Assembly: GCF_026153515.1 (NCBI RefSeq)
Contig: NZ_CP110644.1
Span: 2,199,501-2,263,500, forward strand
Source: Pseudomonas sp. KU26590
GTDB lineage: Bacteria > Pseudomonadota > Gammaproteobacteria > Pseudomonadales > Pseudomonadaceae
Reading direction: 5' to 3'
Length of the DNA stretch: 64,000 nucleotides
Position numbers and translations under genes: made by a program. Every line of letters begins with the position of its first letter. Positions within the stretch are counted from its first letter, which is position 1. The notes under the pieces were generated by a model. The model saw nothing but the letters and a program-made list of their open reading frames with translations. It did not search any database and was not told where the DNA came from. Positions 49,475-58,663 of the stretch are shown one piece after another.

Positions 49475-50659
49475 TTACACGCGTTCGAAGATGACAGCGA
49501 TGCCCTGACCGCCACCGATGCACATGGTCACCAGCGCGTAGCGGCCCTGAATCCGGTGCAGCTCGTGAATCGCCTTGGTGGCGATGATCGCGCCCGTCGC
49601 GCCCACCGGGTGGCCGAGGGAAATGCCCGAGCCATTCGGGTTGACCTTCGCAGGATCAAAGCCTAGCTCACGGGCAACGGCGCAGGCCTGTGCGGCGAAG
49701 GCTTCGTTGGATTCGATGACGTCCAGATCCGCCACGGTCAAACCGGCACGTTCTAGCACTTTACGGCTGGCCGGGATCGGCCCCAACCCCATCATCGCCG
49801 GATCAACCCCGGCGTGGGCATAGGCCACCAGACGGGCCATCGGCTTGAGGCCGTGCGCGCGAACCATGTCGCCATTGGCCATGACCAGCGCCGCTGCACC
49901 GTCGTTGAGGCCAGACGCGTTGCCGGCCGTGACGGTGCCGTCCTTCTTGAACGCGGTTTTCATCTTCTCCAGCTGTTCAGCGGTCACGTCGCCGCGCACA
50001 TGTTCATCCTGGGCGAAGGTTACGGTGCCTTTGCGCGTGGCGATTTCGATCGGCACGATCTGGCCCTCGAAACGGCCCTCGGCGATGGCGTGGGTGGCGC
50101 GCTGCTGGCTGGTCAGCGCCAGGGCGTCCTGATCGGCGCGGGTGATGCCGTACTGCTCGGCGATGTTTTCCGCAGTGATGCCCATATGAATGTTGGCGAA
50201 CGGATCGTGCAGCGCGCCGAGCATGTAGTCGTACGCCTGCACATTACCCATGCGCGCACCCCAGCGGGCCTGGGGCATGATGTACGCGCCACGGCTCATG
50301 GATTCAGCGCCACCGGCCAGCACGGCCTGGGCGTCACCGAGCATCAGCGATTGTGCCGCCGACACGATGGCCTGCAAGCCAGAGCCGCACAGGCGGTTGA
50401 CGTTCATGGCGGGGGTTTCTTGGGTCAGGCCGGCTTCCAGGGCGATGACGCGGGAAAGATAAGCGTCGCGGACTTCGGTGGGGATCACGTGGCCCATGAC
50501 CACATGGCCGATGTGTTCCGGTGCGATCCCCGATTTGGCCAGTGCGGCGCGGCTGACCTGGGTGCCCAGTTCGATGGGTGAGACGTCCTTGAGGGAACCG
50601 CCGAATCCACCGATGGCGGTACGCAGTGCGCTGACGACGAAAACTTCGGGTGTGCTCAT
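49475..50659 (-). CDS. Acetyl-CoA acetyltransferase (thiolase)
   Basis: 394 residues from ATG 50659 with AGGAG six bases upstream (TTG/GTG further up rejected). Thiolase signatures: VVSALRTAIGGFGG at the N-terminus, acyl-accepting Cys in NVNRLCGSGLQAIVSA, NEAFAAQACAVARELG, the His loop NPNGSGISLGHPVGATGA and the C-terminal Cys in ALVTMCIGGGQGIAVIFE. It cleaves or forms acetoacetyl-CoA and longer 3-ketoacyl-CoA. First gene of the two-gene unit, transcribed away from the AraC regulator (189 bases between starts). Confidence 0.93.
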   Translation of the reverse strand: MSTPEVFVVSALRTAIGGFGGSLKDVSPIELGTQVSRAALAKSGIAPEHIGHVVMGHVIPTEVRDAYLSRVIALEAGLTQETPAMNVNRLCGSGLQAIVSAAQSLMLGDAQAVLAGGAESMSRGAYIMPQARWGARMGNVQAYDYMLGALHDPFANIHMGITAENIAEQYGITRADQDALALTSQQRATHAIAEGRFEGQIVPIEIATRKGTVTFAQDEHVRGDVTAEQLEKMKTAFKKDGTVTAGNASGLNDGAAALVMANGDMVRAHGLKPMARLVAYAHAGVDPAMMGLGPIPASRKVLERAGLTVADLDVIESNEAFAAQACAVARELGFDPAKVNPNGSGISLGHPVGATGAIIATKAIHELHRIQGRYALVTMCIGGGQGIAVIFERV

Positions 50660-50847
50660 GGGGGCTCCTGACACGTATTGGAATTATGGGGGCGGCACCG
50701 CGGAACGGCGTTTCGGCCGGTGCTGACTGCGGGCAAGTCTAGATCGGCGTTCGGGACGGGCCTATGCCGAAACTGTCCAGATGGGCTGGCGTTCTTTACC
50801 ATCAGCGCCTGATCCGTGGTGCACCATTCAAAAAGGGAAAGGCGGTC

Positions 50848-51864
50848 ATGCGGGAAAAGGATTCAGTGTCGATCTGCTTCGTCCAGTTGATCGTCCACGG
50901 GCTGCGCGACCAGCCACTGCGTTTGCAGTCGGTTTTGCAGGCGGCGGAAATCGACATGGCGCTGCTCGACGATCCCACGGCACGGGTCTCGGCCAGCGCG
51001 TTTGCGGCCTTGTGGCTGATTCAGATCAAGGAACTGGGCGATGAATTTTTCGGCCTCGATTCCCACGGCATGCCCCTGGGCAGCTTCGCCCTGATCTGCC
51101 GGGGGCTGATTCAGGAACCCAATCTGGAGAAGGCCCTGCGCCAGTGCCTGAGCAATTTCGGCCTGTTCCTGCGCGACTTTCGCGGCAGCCTCATCGTTCG
51201 CGGCGCCCGGGCTGTGCTCGCGGTGGACACCACGACAGACGACCCGGTCCGCCAGCGCTTCGGTGAAGAGACGTTTCTGCTGCTGATGATCAGCCTGCTG
51301 TGCTGGCTTGGCGGGCGCCGCATCAGCATCGACCGCGCGCAGTTTCGCCAGCGCCGTCAGCGGCTCAGCGACGATTCGCTGTTGTGGGGTTACAACCTGA
51401 GTTTTGGCGAGCCGCGCACCGAGATCGAGTTTTCCAGCCACTACCTGCGTCTGCCGGTGGTGCAGTCGTTGCCGTCGCTCAAATCATTTTTACGCACCGC
51501 GCCGCACTGGCTGGTCATTCGCTACCGCAACCAGCGCGGCCTCGCGGCGCAGGTCTATCAGCGCTTGCGCAACAGCCATTACGGCCACTGGCCGACGCTG
51601 CTGGAGATGGCCGATGAACTGAAACTCAGCGCCACCACCTTTCGCCGCCGGCTGGAGCGCGAGGGCTGCGCGTTTCAAGGGATCAAGGACGACGTACGGC
51701 GCGGCATCGCCCAGCAGAAGCTGCGCGACACCGAACTGAGCGTGGTGGAGATCGCGTCCTTGGTGGGATTTCAGGAGCCCAGCGCGTTTCACCGGGCCTT
51801 CAAGAAATGGACGGGGGAAAGTCCGGGCGGCTATCGCAAGAAGCAAACCGCCAGCGACCCATGA
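50848..51864 (+). CDS. AraC-family transcriptional regulator (OruR/ArgR-like architecture)
   Basis: 338 residues from ATG 50848, preceded by AAAGGGAAAGGCGG. The N-terminal ~200 residues form the arabinose-binding-like domain seen in OruR-type regulators (LRLQSVLQAAEIDMALLDD, ICRGLIQEPNLEKALRQC). The C-terminal ~100 residues hold two helix-turn-helix motifs (LLEMADELKLSATTFRRRLE and VVEIASLVGFQEPSAFHRAF, ending GESPGGYR). It is divergent from the thiolase/dehydrogenase pair and probably activates it in response to a short-chain acid or carnitine-like ligand; the ligand is inference. Confidence 0.88.
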   Translation: MREKDSVSICFVQLIVHGLRDQPLRLQSVLQAAEIDMALLDDPTARVSASAFAALWLIQIKELGDEFFGLDSHGMPLGSFALICRGLIQEPNLEKALRQCLSNFGLFLRDFRGSLIVRGARAVLAVDTTTDDPVRQRFGEETFLLLMISLLCWLGGRRISIDRAQFRQRRQRLSDDSLLWGYNLSFGEPRTEIEFSSHYLRLPVVQSLPSLKSFLRTAPHWLVIRYRNQRGLAAQVYQRLRNSHYGHWPTLLEMADELKLSATTFRRRLEREGCAFQGIKDDVRRGIAQQKLRDTELSVVEIASLVGFQEPSAFHRAFKKWTGESPGGYRKKQTASDP

Positions 51865-51891
51865 CGACGGACTGATGATCCGCCACCGGCC

Positions 51892-54800
51892 TCAGGGCAG
51901 CCACGCCCCGCGCCAGGCCTGAACCGCCGCGTCGTCGAACATCCAGTCGCGCAGCACCTGCTCGCGCAAGCCGTCGCCCAGCAGCGCCGCGCTGGACAGA
52001 TCCGTCGTGTGGGCGCGAATCAGGTTGACCCAGGCGTCCAGCGTGTTCGGTACCCGGGTCACCGGCAAATCCCCGGCGTATGCGCGGACGTCGCTGCAGA
52101 TCACCGGCACACCGCAGGCGCCGAGTTGCAGCAGGGTGATGTTGTTCTTGCAAGCGCCGAACAGGTTATCCACCGCAGGCAGCAGCGCCAGGTCGAGGTT
52201 CAGGTCGGCGACGGCTGTGGCGTAGTGCTCGGCGGGCGGGCGATCGTGGAATTCATGGGCATGACTGCGCAGCACGCCTTGGTCATCGCCCATGACGATC
52301 CACTCCACCTCTTCTGCCAAGGCCTCGACCACGGCCAGAATCAAATGCAAGTCCTGGGGCTGCCAGCGGTCACTGATCAGCCCGACCCTTGGCTTGCCAC
52401 CCACCCCACGGCGCGAGACGAGGTTGCCCCAGACCTGCGGCGACAGGCGCGAAGGCAGCAGCCGCACGTCCGCGTGGAATTCCCCGGCGATGTCGGCGAG
52501 CACTTGAGTCGAAGCGATCACACGTTGGGCCTGATGCAGGCTCTTCTGCAGCAGGTCAACGCACTCGGCATCGAAGGCGAACGCGTCTTCGCCCGGCGTC
52601 CGGGAGCCCAGTTGCAGGTCATTGATGTCGAGCACGACGAAGGCACCCGGCAACAGCCGGGCGCGTGCGATGGTTTGCAGGTGATCGGCGTCGAGCCGTG
52701 CCTGAAACACCACGACGTTGGGCTTGAAGCGTCCCTCCTGGGGAATCGACAGCGGCTGGCTGCTGAGCATGCCGTCCATCCAACCGGCGGCTTGCAGCGT
52801 CTCGAACGGCGCAATCACCCGTTCATGGGGCGAGGCCCACAGGCCGGCGGGGTAGGCCAGCACCACCGGGTTGCGGCGCCAGGCCATCGGCCGCCAGACC
52901 AGCGGCATGTTGAGTTCGAGCTCGACCGATTGCAGGTCGAACGAAAGATTGCTGTTGAAGGCGGGATCGTTCGCCAGCGTCGGTAGCCATTTGCGGTACA
53001 TCGCCAGTTGCTCGCCGACGAAGCGCTTGCGCTTGGCCTGCTGGGTGGCGGTGTCGACGTGGGTCTGGCTGACGCTGCCTTCGTGGATCAATACCGAATG
53101 GGGCGTCCAGACATTCAGGTAGCCGAGTGCGCCAACTTTCATGCACAGATCGACGTCGTTGTAGGACACGACGAAGGCCTCTTCATCCAGCCCGCCGACG
53201 GCCTCGTAGATCGAGCGGCGGACCATCAGGCACGCCGCCGTCACCGCGCTCAAATCCTGATCCACCTGCACGCGCTGCATGTAACCCTGAATGTGCGCGG
53301 GCTCACCGATGTGTTGATGACCGGCCGGGCCGTCCATGCCCAGGCGCACGCCGGCATGCTGCATCCGCCCGTTGGGGAACAGCAGCTTGGCGCCGACCAC
53401 GCCGACTTCAGGGCGCAGCGCATGATTGAGCAATTCGTCCAGCCAACGGCTGTGGACAATGGCCGTGTCGTTGTTCAGCAGCACCAGGTACTCGCCCCTG
53501 GCCTGGGCCGCGGCGACGTTATTGATGCGCGAATAGTTGAACGGGTGCGGGTAGCGCAGCACGCGCACCTGCGCCGAGCCCAGAGCGTCGATGCGCGCCA
53601 GCCATTCGAGGGCTTCGGGGGTTTCGCTGTTGTTGTCGACGATCAGCAGTTCGTAATTCAGGTAGCGGGTGCTGTGCAGCAGGGTTTCGACGCAGCGCTG
53701 CAGAAACGGCAGCTGATCCTTGGTCGGGACGATGATCGACACCAACGGCTGATCGGTGTGGCCGTACTGCACGTGGTAGCGGCGGGGCAGGGTGTGTTCG
53801 ATGGTCGCCCGTGGGTAGCCGCGCACCTTCAGATGGCGCTGCAGTGTTTCGATTTCGCGGGGATTATCCACTGCTTCCGGCAGGTCACAGACCAGCAGGG
53901 GCTCGCTGATATGGATGATCCGCCCGGCGCCTTCACGCTCATATAAACGCAAGATCAGGTCGAACTCGGCGGCATCGGCGAAGCGCTCATCGAAGCCGCC
54001 GATGTCCAGAACCGTATGCCGTCGGAACAGCCAGTGGCCCGCCGTCAGCAGCGGGTAGCTCAGCAGGTAGTCGAGGTTAAAGTCCGGGCGCATGGCCGAA
54101 CTCAGGCCGCCCCTTGGCCGCCGGTGCATTTCATCGGCGAACGCGGCGTGGGCGTCAGGTGAGTCGAGGAGCGTCAGCGCGCTGGCAGTCAGGCCGAACG
54201 GTGTGAATTGGGTACCGGCGTCGATCACGATCAGCCATTCGAAACGATTGCTTTCAACCACCTGATTCAACAGAGCGGCGGTGTTCATAGCGCCGATGGC
54301 GAGGGTGGTCAGCCGAGGGCCGACTAAGGTGGCCGGCAGCTTGGTCGCGTCCGTCAACACCACCACGTTCATCGCGGCGTGCAGGGCGCCGTGGGAAGCG
54401 AGGCTGTCGAGGCTGCGCTGAATCTTTTCCGGGGCGCTGGCAAAATCCTTGATCACCACCAGCAGCGAAGGCGCGTCGACCTCGGCCAGGTGCCGGTCGA
54501 TCTGCGTCTGCTGATTGGCCGTCAGTACCCGATGACCGAGCCAGGCCTCGACCTGCTGCGGGTTCAACCGCTGCGGCAACGGCGCGGACAACTGCGCGAG
54601 CAGGTTGAAATCGGTAAACCCCCGGGACGCCGACAACGGCCGTGCGCCGACCCAGCCGTTGTCCAGCGAGGTGCTGGCCCAGCCGGTTTCACGGATCAGC
54701 CGGTGAAACGCAGGCAGATGATCACTGTCCGTGCCGACGATTTCGATGCCCTGTTCGGTCATCTGTTGCGGCGCGATGCGCGTGCCCGTCAACGTTGCCG

Positions 54801-55446
54801 GCAGCATGATCAGCTCGGCGTCGTGCAGCAATCTGGCGTACAGCGCCAGATTGCCCAACGGGCCGACGGATTCACCGTTGAGGGAAAACGGATCGGCGCC
54901 CAACGCCAGCAGGTCGTCACGGCGACACAGCACGCTGCTCAATTCGCCAATGAAATTGCAGGTGAATTCCCCCAGCAGCCCGACGATGTCAGGCCCGTTG
55001 AATACCGTCGGCTCACTGACACGAAAACGGGTTGCCAGATTCTCTTGCAGCGCCGCGCCCTCGGCGTTCAACCACTGGCGGTGCGCAGCCACCAGTGCGG
55101 CCTGCGGATTCACCTCTAGCGCTGCGACCATCTGCTGAATGCAGTCCGGCGCGAGAACAGCGTCACCCGCCATAAACTTGATGTACCGCCCGGACGCTTC
55201 GGCAACGGCGCGGTTAAAACAGGCGTCGGCGCCCAGTGGAGACTCGTTGCGCAGGTAGCGAATCGGCCACCGGCACGACGCCCGGTACAGGTCGGTCACG
55301 GTTTCTGCCAGACCGTCGGTGGCGTCGTCGCAGATCACGATTTCGATCGCATCGTGGGTCTGCCCGATCACGCTGCGCAACGCGGTTTCAAAAAACTCGG
55401 TGCGGCAGACAGCGATGACGACACTGACCAGTCGTTGAGAATCCAT
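51892..55446 (-). CDS. Giant multidomain glycosyltransferase 1 (probable flagellin glycosyltransferase)
   Basis: 1,184 residues from ATG 55446; the longer frame to 55761 has no family match before this point. The N-terminal GT2-like domain is RLVSVVIAVCRTEFFETALR..., with the sugar-nucleotide CDDATDG. A second GT2 domain lies mid-protein (VSIIVPTKDQLPFLQRCVET, VLLNNDTAIVHSRWLDELLN with a DxD-like site, CLMVRRSIYEAVGGLDEEAF). The C-terminal third resembles a GT-B glycosyltransferase (RVGLISDRWQPQDLHLILA, GACGVPVICSDVRAYAGDLP). Its size and layout fit Fgt-type enzymes that attach rhamnose/viosamine glycans to flagellin in P. syringae. It is a paralogue of the protein at 58664-62194. No signal peptide: cytosolic. 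Target inferred from the neighbouring vioA. Confidence 0.8.
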   Translation of the reverse strand: MDSQRLVSVVIAVCRTEFFETALRSVIGQTHDAIEIVICDDATDGLAETVTDLYRASCRWPIRYLRNESPLGADACFNRAVAEASGRYIKFMAGDAVLAPDCIQQMVAALEVNPQAALVAAHRQWLNAEGAALQENLATRFRVSEPTVFNGPDIVGLLGEFTCNFIGELSSVLCRRDDLLALGADPFSLNGESVGPLGNLALYARLLHDAELIMLPATLTGTRIAPQQMTEQGIEIVGTDSDHLPAFHRLIRETGWASTSLDNGWVGARPLSASRGFTDFNLLAQLSAPLPQRLNPQQVEAWLGHRVLTANQQTQIDRHLAEVDAPSLLVVIKDFASAPEKIQRSLDSLASHGALHAAMNVVVLTDATKLPATLVGPRLTTLAIGAMNTAALLNQVVESNRFEWLIVIDAGTQFTPFGLTASALTLLDSPDAHAAFADEMHRRPRGGLSSAMRPDFNLDYLLSYPLLTAGHWLFRRHTVLDIGGFDERFADAAEFDLILRLYEREGAGRIIHISEPLLVCDLPEAVDNPREIETLQRHLKVRGYPRATIEHTLPRRYHVQYGHTDQPLVSIIVPTKDQLPFLQRCVETLLHSTRYLNYELLIVDNNSETPEALEWLARIDALGSAQVRVLRYPHPFNYSRINNVAAAQARGEYLVLLNNDTAIVHSRWLDELLNHALRPEVGVVGAKLLFPNGRMQHAGVRLGMDGPAGHQHIGEPAHIQGYMQRVQVDQDLSAVTAACLMVRRSIYEAVGGLDEEAFVVSYNDVDLCMKVGALGYLNVWTPHSVLIHEGSVSQTHVDTATQQAKRKRFVGEQLAMYRKWLPTLANDPAFNSNLSFDLQSVELELNMPLVWRPMAWRRNPVVLAYPAGLWASPHERVIAPFETLQAAGWMDGMLSSQPLSIPQEGRFKPNVVVFQARLDADHLQTIARARLLPGAFVVLDINDLQLGSRTPGEDAFAFDAECVDLLQKSLHQAQRVIASTQVLADIAGEFHADVRLLPSRLSPQVWGNLVSRRGVGGKPRVGLISDRWQPQDLHLILAVVEALAEEVEWIVMGDDQGVLRSHAHEFHDRPPAEHYATAVADLNLDLALLPAVDNLFGACKNNITLLQLGACGVPVICSDVRAYAGDLPVTRVPNTLDAWVNLIRAHTTDLSSAALLGDGLREQVLRDWMFDDAAVQAWRGAWLP

Positions 55447-55607
55447 GGGGGTATCCGGTAATTGAAAAAATCTGCCATGAAAATGACGCCCACGGCATGC
55501 CGGGCTGTTGAAGCAATATCCCGGCCAAGGGTCGTCCGGCTTGCGTTCCGGAAAGGCAGGATGAGGCATTCTATGCCAGCCCAAAATGCGCCCTCGACGC
55601 GTGTCCC

Positions 55608-55698
55608 CGGTAGGCGCGCTTGCCGGCGAACGCGTGAGTACAGTCGATAGAAATGTGTCGGATGTACCGGCCTCTTCGCGGGCAAGCGCGCTCCTACA
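55608..55698. repeat. Inverted pair of a second REP class
   Basis: GTAGGCGCGCTTGCCGGCGAACGCG at ~55609 faces CCGGCCTCTTCGCGGGCAAGCGCGCTCCTAC at ~55667. This is the GCGGGCAAGCGCGC class, distinct from clusters A and B. The rest of 55447-55932, between divergent genes, is probably promoter DNA, but no box was convincing. Confidence 0.7.
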
Positions 55699-55932
55699 CG
55701 GATCGTGCAAATGCCTCACTTTCGGCGTCGGATGCCGGTAACGTGGCCACAACCGCATCACGCCCGCGCCGTTTTTTTGTCTCCTGCCGATTCTGCCAAC
55801 GCTCTCCGAAATCGCTGTGGCCCATAAGATCCGTGGCCTGGCGCCTGCTTTTCAGTCTTTGGTTCGGAACTTGCTTCTGCATGAACACGTATCGGCGAAG
55901 GCGTCCGGTCATGTTCTGTGGAGTGGCGAGTG

Positions 55933-56160
55933 ATGGAAGACCAAGCAGTGGCGTTGGAAGAGCAAGTCGTCGCGCTGATCGAAGAAGCGATGGAAGCCGA
56001 TGAGGGCACCGTCAAGATCGACCAGCCGCTTGACTGGGATTCGATTGCTTTAGTGACCTTCATGGCCCTGGTTGATGAACGCCTGGAGAAAACCATTTCG
56101 GCCTCGCGCCTGAACAAGTGCGTCACCGTCAGGGACGTCATTACCCTGGTCGCCGATTGA
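55933..56160 (+). CDS. Acyl carrier protein-like protein
   Basis: 75 residues, acidic, four-helix ACP size. The phosphopantetheine attachment site is the Ser in PLDWDSIALVTFMALVDE (the DSI/DSL motif). It would carry an acyl group while the downstream enzymes build and transfer it. ATG 55933 was preferred to GTG 55918. First gene of a four-gene operon (ACP, SDR, acyltransferase, KAS III) located inside the glycosylation island, so the acyl group probably decorates an amino sugar. Confidence 0.75.
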   Translation: MEDQAVALEEQVVALIEEAMEADEGTVKIDQPLDWDSIALVTFMALVDERLEKTISASRLNKCVTVRDVITLVAD

Positions 56161-56168
56161 GGATTTCC

Positions 56169-56927
56169 GTGCACCACAATCCTTTTTCGCTGGAGGACAT
56201 GTCCATCCTCGTGACCGGGGCGTCCTCCGGTATCGGTCGAGAAGTCGCGGTCTGGCTAAGCCAGCAGGGCGCCAGGATCGTCGGCGTTGGACGTGACATC
56301 CAGCGGCTGGAAGAAACCCTGAGCCAGTTGCACGGCGAAGGGCATTCGATCGAGGCGTTCGACCTCCTGAGGGGGGGCGATATCTCGGCCTGGATGAAAG
56401 CACTGGCGCGCAACAGCTCGCCTTTCGACGGTCTTGTACATGCCGCCGGTGTGCAATTGCCGCTGCCGATTCGGGCCATGGGCCTGGATCATTGGGAAAC
56501 CATTTTCGCCACCAACGTTACCTCGGGCTTTTCGCTGATCAAGGCGTTCAGGCAAAAGGGCGTGTGCCGCAATCCGTCGAGCATTGTCCTGCTGTCGTCG
56601 GTCATGGCTCAGGTGGCCCAGCCCGCGTTGATGGGTTACTGCGCGAGCAAGGGTGCGGTTGAGTCGATGGTCCGCGCCGCCGCACTTGAGCTGGCCCGCG
56701 AGGGGATTCGTGTCAACGCCGTTGCGCCCGGCGTGGTCAGGACCGAGATGGCACAGAAGCTCGAAGGGCTTGTAGGCGAAGATTCGATGGCAACCATTGA
56801 GGGCCAGCATCCGCTGGGCCTTGGCGAGCCCCGTGATGTCGCATATGCCGTCAACTATCTATTGTCACCCGCTGCGCGTTGGGTGACAGGCACGTCAATG
56901 GTTGTTGATGGGGGGTATCTGGCCTGA
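56169..56927 (+). CDS. SDR-family 3-oxoacyl-ACP reductase-like protein
   Basis: 252 residues from GTG 56169, set by GAGGA six bases upstream and its position eight bases after the ACP stop. Classical SDR motifs: cofactor TGASSGIG near residue 17, LVHAAG, catalytic Ser in IVLLSSVMAQ, Tyr-x-x-x-Lys in GYCASKGAVESM, the PGVVRTEM loop and the terminal TGTSMVVDGGY. FabG-like: it would reduce a 3-oxoacyl-ACP made by the KAS III in the same operon. Its stop overlaps the next start (TGATG). Confidence 0.87.
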   Translation: MHHNPFSLEDMSILVTGASSGIGREVAVWLSQQGARIVGVGRDIQRLEETLSQLHGEGHSIEAFDLLRGGDISAWMKALARNSSPFDGLVHAAGVQLPLPIRAMGLDHWETIFATNVTSGFSLIKAFRQKGVCRNPSSIVLLSSVMAQVAQPALMGYCASKGAVESMVRAAALELAREGIRVNAVAPGVVRTEMAQKLEGLVGEDSMATIEGQHPLGLGEPRDVAYAVNYLLSPAARWVTGTSMVVDGGYLA

Positions 56928-57568
56928 TGCACATAACAAAACTCATCATCGCAGGCGCGGGTGGCTTGGGCCGCGAGGTCCATGCCTGGATGAAAGATTG
57001 GGTCGAGCACAACCCCGGCTACATCATCGCCGGCTTCATTGATGACGGCGGTTTGTCGCTCAATGGCTTTCACCATTACGCCGATATTCTGGGCACCATC
57101 GACGGCTACCAGCCGGCTGCAGATGAACTGGTCATTTGTGCAATCGGCAAACCGTCCGATAAAAAATACGTGGTGGATAAACTGCTGGCCAAGGGCACAG
57201 CGTTTTTCAGCCTGGTCCACCCCACAGCCGTGGTTGGCGACAATGTCAAACTGGGCCGCGGCGTGTTGATCTGTCCTCGCGTGGTGCTGTCGGTTGATTT
57301 GGTGATTGGTGATTTCGTCACCATCAACTCCGCCTGCACGGTCGGGCACGACGCGCAGATCGGCGACTTCTCCACATTGAGCTGTCAGTGCGATGTCACC
57401 GGTGGCGCTGTGCTGGAAGATGAAGTGTTCATGGGCTCGCGCGCGTCAGTACTGCCTAAAGTGCGCGTCGGCAAAGGGGCTGTGGTCGGCGCCGGCAGCG
57501 TTGTGCTGCGAGCGGTCAAACCCGGCAGTGTGGTTTTCGGTGTGCCGGCCAAGCGCATCTCAGGATAA
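56927..57568 (+). CDS. NeuD/PglD-type sugar acyltransferase
   Basis: 213 residues. The N-terminal Rossmann-like PglD_N domain (LIIAGAGGLGREVHAWMKDW) is followed by a left-handed beta-helix of hexapeptide repeats (AVVGDNVKLGRGVLICPRVV, ACTVGHDAQIGDFSTL, VFMGSRASVLPKVRVGKGAV). The catalytic His is in TVGHDAQIG. Such enzymes acylate the amino group of a UDP- or dTDP-linked amino sugar. In this operon it could transfer a group from the ACP to dTDP-viosamine made by the VioA-like enzyme. Confidence 0.85.
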   Translation: MHITKLIIAGAGGLGREVHAWMKDWVEHNPGYIIAGFIDDGGLSLNGFHHYADILGTIDGYQPAADELVICAIGKPSDKKYVVDKLLAKGTAFFSLVHPTAVVGDNVKLGRGVLICPRVVLSVDLVIGDFVTINSACTVGHDAQIGDFSTLSCQCDVTGGAVLEDEVFMGSRASVLPKVRVGKGAVVGAGSVVLRAVKPGSVVFGVPAKRISG

Positions 57569-57575
57569 GAATGAC

Positions 57576-58595
57576 ATGCCTACCTACGCTCGAATCGCCG
57601 AAATAGAATACGAATTGCCCGAGCAAGTGCTCGACAACCAGATGCTGGCCGAGGCGTTTCCGGAGTGGGACGTCGACAAGATTTTCCAGAAGACCGGGAT
57701 CAGCCAGCGGCACATCGTTGCCGACGACGAGACCGCGTCGGACCTTGCGTTTCGCGCCTGCGAAAAACTCTTCGCCAACAGCGCCACGCCGCGAGAACAG
57801 ATCGACTGCCTGATCTACTGCACGCAAAGCCCCGATCACATGTTGCCGGCCACCGCCTGCATCCTGCAGCATCGCCTGCAATTGTCGCAGCACTGCGCCG
57901 CGTTCGATTTCAATCAGGGCTGTTCGGGGTTTATCTACGGGCTGGGCATTGCCAAAGGCTTCATCGAATCGGGCCAGTGCAAGAACGTGCTGCTGATCAC
58001 CGCCGAAACCTACAGCCGCTACATCAACCCCCGGGACAAGAGCGTGCGTACGCTGTTCGGCGATGCGGCGGCTGCTACGTTGATCAAAGCGTCGGACGAG
58101 GAGGGGCCTTGCCTCGATCGCTTCCGTTACGGCAGCGACGGCGCCGGCGCGAACAACCTGATCGTGCCCATGGGCGCTGCCCGCCGGCCGTTCGACGCGG
58201 AACACATGCCCGTCGAGTACGAAGACGACAGCGGCAATGTCCGTTCGGACGCGGACCTGTACATGAACGGCCCGGCGATCTTCGAATTCTCCATGACCCG
58301 CGTGCCGGCCTTGTTCGCCTCACTGTTCGACGAGCACTTCACGGTCGAGCAATCCGACCTGTTCGTGTTCCATCAGGCCAACCAGTTCATGCTCGAAGCC
58401 CTGCGGCGCCGACTGAAACTGGCGCCGGAGAAATTCATCACCGAATTCAAACACTGCGGCAACACGGTGTCGTGCAGCATTCCGATCGCGCTGAAAGAGT
58501 CCCTGAAGAAGGGGCAGGTTCAGCCCGGCAGCGTGATCACAGCGGTAGGTTTCGGCGTCGGGTATTCGTGGGGTGGGTGCGTTATTCGCTGGTGA
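57576..58595 (+). CDS. 3-oxoacyl-ACP synthase III (KAS III / FabH-like)
   Basis: 339 residues from ATG 57576 (AGGATAAG upstream). Complete Cys-His-Asn triad: Cys in FDFNQGCSGFIYGLG, His in LFVFHQANQFMLEALRR, Asn in HCGNTVSCSIPIAL. The C-terminal VITAVGFGVGYSWGGCVIRW is typical. It condenses an acyl-CoA with malonyl-ACP to start a short acyl chain, here probably on the dedicated ACP two genes upstream. Homologues sit beside fgt1/fgt2 in P. syringae flagellin islands. A strong terminator follows 39 bases later. Confidence 0.9.
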   Translation: MPTYARIAEIEYELPEQVLDNQMLAEAFPEWDVDKIFQKTGISQRHIVADDETASDLAFRACEKLFANSATPREQIDCLIYCTQSPDHMLPATACILQHRLQLSQHCAAFDFNQGCSGFIYGLGIAKGFIESGQCKNVLLITAETYSRYINPRDKSVRTLFGDAAAATLIKASDEEGPCLDRFRYGSDGAGANNLIVPMGAARRPFDAEHMPVEYEDDSGNVRSDADLYMNGPAIFEFSMTRVPALFASLFDEHFTVEQSDLFVFHQANQFMLEALRRRLKLAPEKFITEFKHCGNTVSCSIPIALKESLKKGQVQPGSVITAVGFGVGYSWGGCVIRW

Positions 58596-58633
58596 GTGAA
58601 GGGGACATCGTCAAGGCAGATCAACCCACACCG

Positions 58634-58662
58634 AAAAGGGCTCCATGAAGGAGCCCTTTTTA
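58634..58662. terminator. Bidirectional Rho-independent terminator
   Basis: AAAAGGGCTCC / GGAGCCCTTTT: an 11-pair perfect stem with an ATGAA loop and T runs on both strands. It lies between the convergent KAS III gene and the second giant glycosyltransferase, and serves both. Confidence 0.92.
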
Positions 58663-58663
58663 T

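Noticed and set aside
48470..49666. 398-codon plus-strand frame opposite the 3-hydroxyacyl-CoA dehydrogenase
   Set aside because: Begins in REP sequence and shadows a conserved enzyme.
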